In this document: positions 61,241-64,000 of the stretch, one piece after another | Layout of the letters: every line of letters begins with the position of its first letter | Position numbering within the stretch: position 1 is the first letter of the stretch | Source of the DNA: Paramecium sonneborni | Taxonomy: Eukaryota; Ciliophora; Oligohymenophorea; Peniculida; Parameciidae | Assembly (NCBI GenBank): GCA_905182985.1 | Contig: CAJJDN010000107.1 | Coordinates: 200,578 to 264,577, forward strand | Length of the DNA: 64,000 nucleotides | Direction: 5' to 3' | Translations under genes and position numbers: made by a program | Notes under the pieces: model-generated | Database searches by the model: none | What the model saw: the letters and a program-made list of their open reading frames with translations, nothing else | Told to the model about the DNA's origin: nothing

Positions 61241-64000
61241 TCATATATTTTCAAACTCAATTTTAATTGGAAATATCTCTTCAGGTAAAACAGAATGGAT
61301 ATACTTATTTGCTATTCCTACTTTTTTTGTTTAGTTCTTTTAGATAAATCTTTGTTATTACTCTGGCTTTTCTAAAGAAGCCTTATATTAAGTATTAGCC
61401 TCTTTAATTGCTTACAATTTCATTTTGTTATTCATCGCTTAAATCTCTTTAATATTGTTTGAATGTTCTTTGATTTATTATACATGTTGTTATGATATCT
61501 CCTACTATTTCTTTTAATATAATCTATGTAAATGTCTATCACCTTATCTACTAATAAGATTCTATCCAATACTAAAATCTTGATAAAAAGATCTATCATT
61601 ATGGATTTACAATTTTGCCTATCTTTTATCAAAATTTTATTTTTTTATTTATTATCTTTATTAATTTTCTCTATCTTCCCAATATTACATTTATTTAGAC
61701 ATATCTGGTTAATTTTATTATCTTACAACACTATTACTTAGATTAAAACTTTATGATTATAAAAATGTTGGTAATTCAATCTGCTGTGTTTATTTTCTAT
61801 TCATAACAGACTTTGCTCTTAAATTTTAACGAGTGGAAATCGTAACTAATTTTAATCTTTATTACTATCTTTCTATCGGGTTTTGTTCCTACTCGAAACT
61901 ATCTTATTAAAATATATAGGTTTATAGAGCAGTTTTTGGTTTATCTATTTAAGTAATTGTTCTGATATTTGTAGATGCAGTAGGACAGTTTTATTTAATT
62001 TAAGAAAAAGTAATTTAATTCTCTTAGTGTTTTATTTGACTGAAATAAAGATATGATGTAATTTGTTCACATCCTGGTAATTTAGAAATGTTTTTTTTCT
62101 TTTTACTTTTCTAATCTATACCATTTTTATAAAATCTCACTTCTACTTCATTATTTATTTTATCAGATATCTAAGTTGATAGCCATATTGAAGGTTTACT
62201 TGGAATTTCACAATTTTCTACACTATATGTAAATAATTATAATTGATATGTTTTTATCAATATTTCATCATTTTACTTTATTTTTTAATTTTGTTCTAAC
62301 AATTCATTTTCTTAATACAATTATACAAAACATTAGTATTTAAAAGAATATGTATATAAAGCTAAAAACAATAATCTTAATTTTAATTAATCATTTTAAG
62401 GAAATGTAAATTGAATCCACATTTAGTTAAATAAATTCTTAATTTCACATTGAGTTTCAAAATGTAATAAATGATATATATCACAATTTTTTAAGATAGC
62501 ATATTCTTCTTAAAAATCTTCCTCTTACTGAGTTATTTATTTCCTTAGCCAAATTGGAATGATATTTTTTTTTGGAAGCCATTCAAGAGATGCTGTAAAT
62601 TTATAATTAATCAAATGTAACATAGCTTTTTATTCGATAAACTATAGTCTTGAATTACACTTACTTAATTGTATATAAATTGAGTAATTAAGATATAAAA
62701 CATTTTGTGTGATTTATTTAAGTCTATAAGAAATCATCTTAAAAAAAATAGTTCTATGATTCATTTTCAAATCCTTAAACCATTTCTATAAAATTAACAG
62801 AGATCTTTCTTTTACTAAGATATTAATTATTTCATATAAAGTTTTTCCATTCTTCTTTACATCTTAATAAGCTCTAAATTATCTTTATATCTTGAGAGCA
62901 GCTACTGCTTCTTTCAATTATTTTTCAAATATTGTTATAAAAATTTAAGATGGATGATTCTTATTGTGTAAGATTATGCATTTAATTACCAAAGGAAGAA
63001 GTTCTTTACTTAAATTAATGACATACAATTATCTATATTCTCTTTATTAAAATTTATCAATTTGTTTTAGACTCTTTTTAAATTTAATTTTATCCTATTT
63101 TGGTAATTTATACATAATAAAGTATGGTTTTCTAGCAGGCATCAATTCATCATATTTTTATAAGTATGAATAGGTATGAACATCCTATGAAAATTTAGTT
63201 ATTGATGTCCATTTTTTAATAATACTTAATTTTAGTGCCTATAAGCAACAACTTATTTTAGCCAAAGAGGCAGGATATGTAAGCATACTTTTAAAATAAA
63301 TGGGATTATTAATTAAATTAAATTAATTAGGCAATCTATAAGTAAAAACATTAGAATCATAAATTTTATTGGGTTTTAAGAAATCTTCTTACAAAAGAGG
63401 TGTCTATTCAATGATGGCTCTTATTTCTGGTTTATTAAATAATCTATTTAGAATTTATTTGAATAAATTTAATTATTCTTTATAGAAATAGAGATTCTAT
63501 AAATTACCAATAGATTCTAGTTAAAGTTTTTGATTCTAATAAAAAGATTTAAATGATCTATAAATAATTCTTGCACTTTTTAATTCCTTAATAGTTTTTC
63601 CTTTTCTTTATCTATAATTTTGAACCATAACTTTAACTTTTTCGAATTAAGTGCTATATTAATTACCTAATAGATAATTAAGATCTCTTTTATTTTTTGT
63701 ATAGGTAATCCAATGTTTGATTGCTTATTTTACTAAAGCTCTAAATATTAAGATTAATATACTATATTTTCATTTATTTTAGAACTATATTCTTAAATTT
63801 TCTTCTAGTTAGAAAACTTTTGATATACCTTTGAATAGTTAAAATGATAGAACATTTTTGCCAAATCTTTCTGATTACATCTAATTCTTACCAAAGTAAT
63901 AAAATAATCTATGATGAATCTTTGAATTCTTTTGGAGTACCTATAATGGGCCAAGGAAGTCTACTTTTTTCTGTTGATTATTTTAAACTTAATTCTTTAT
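61241..64000 (-). CDS. C-terminal part of a large IQ-motif protein (5' end beyond window)
   Basis: Open from the window edge to TGA at 61241-61243 with one 22-nt intron near 63750 (GTATAT...ATTTAG). About 910 residues are visible. IQ-type helices occur near the N-terminal end: LTIQRYIKSFLTRRKFKN, then ALVKQAIKHWITYTKNK, QNYRQRKGKTIKELKSARII, which would bind calmodulin. The middle is a mixed helical region with repeated aromatic/charged patterns. The C-terminal 190 residues are Gln/Lys/Arg-rich coiled coil (YWEDRENQQRQQIKKQNFDK) ending EEIFPIKIEFENI. The composition suggests an axonemal or cortical calmodulin-binding scaffold. An internal ATG at 61804 is in the same frame and is not a separate gene. 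Confidence 0.7.

Noticed and set aside
61432..61804. Separate small genes at 61432-61632 and at ATG 61804 or 61435
   Set aside because: One open frame runs from the window edge through these ATGs to TGA at 61241, so they are internal.

Overview
The window is macronuclear DNA from a ciliate of the Paramecium type. TAA and TAG are read as glutamine and only TGA stops translation: every well-conserved gene here (alpha-tubulin, ribosomal protein uS8, PKA regulatory subunits, kinases) contains many in-frame TAA/TAG codons and ends at TGA. Introns are tiny, 20 to 38 nt and mostly GTA...TAG/AAG. For most multi-exon models the coding length comes out as an exact multiple of three after these introns are removed. 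Genes are packed on both strands with spacers of about 20 to 200 bp in very AT-rich DNA. All calls come from reading the sequence by eye; no search was run.

Three single N bases (2377, 6801, 45022) each sit at the junction of two apparently identical 1.15 to 1.29 kb segments. These look like overlapping contig ends that were scaffolded without merging, so the three tandem duplications are almost certainly artefacts. They duplicate or interrupt the genes around them.

Layout: 0-8.5 kb holds the 3' end of a gene, a small coiled-coil protein, a protein with a SIN1-like motif, a large nephrocystin-4-like gene broken by an artefact, and a small myristoylation-signal protein. 8.8-15.6 kb holds a VPS8-like CORVET subunit, an ATG1/ULK-like kinase and a SKP1. 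15.7-28.8 kb holds a basic protein, a C2H2 zinc-finger protein, a SAPS-domain PP6 regulatory subunit, an F-box protein, a PKA regulatory subunit, coiled-coil proteins, a TGA-interrupted locus and an RRM protein. 28.8-36.6 kb holds a decayed gene with a hairpin, an alveolin, a CaMKK-like kinase, a RING-CH/FHA protein, an ankyrin protein and a SAM-domain protein. 36.6-46.6 kb is dominated by a 7.5 kb P4-ATPase/guanylyl cyclase fusion followed directly by a second PKA regulatory subunit. 46.7-55 kb holds a decayed locus, a hypothetical gene, a tubulin-derived pseudogene behind an intact alpha-tubulin gene, a type I membrane protein, an EF-hand protein and a free-standing dynein-stalk-like protein. 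55.5-64 kb holds uS8, an intron-rich unresolved gene with a triplet-repeat tract, an enhancer-of-polycomb (EPL1) homologue, a strand-skewed non-coding block, a macro-domain-like protein and the 3' part of a large IQ-motif protein.

Themes: cyclic-nucleotide and calcium signalling (guanylyl cyclase, two PKA-R genes, CaMKK-like kinase, EF-hand and IQ proteins), cortex and cilia (alveolin, tubulin, NPHP4-like, dynein-stalk-like), SCF-type ubiquitination (SKP1, F-box) and several predicted N-myristoylated proteins. The least ordinary items are the stand-alone dynein-stalk-like protein, the predicted GC-AG intron in EPL1, the cyclase with a degenerate ATPase half, and a set of otherwise open loci interrupted by TGA.
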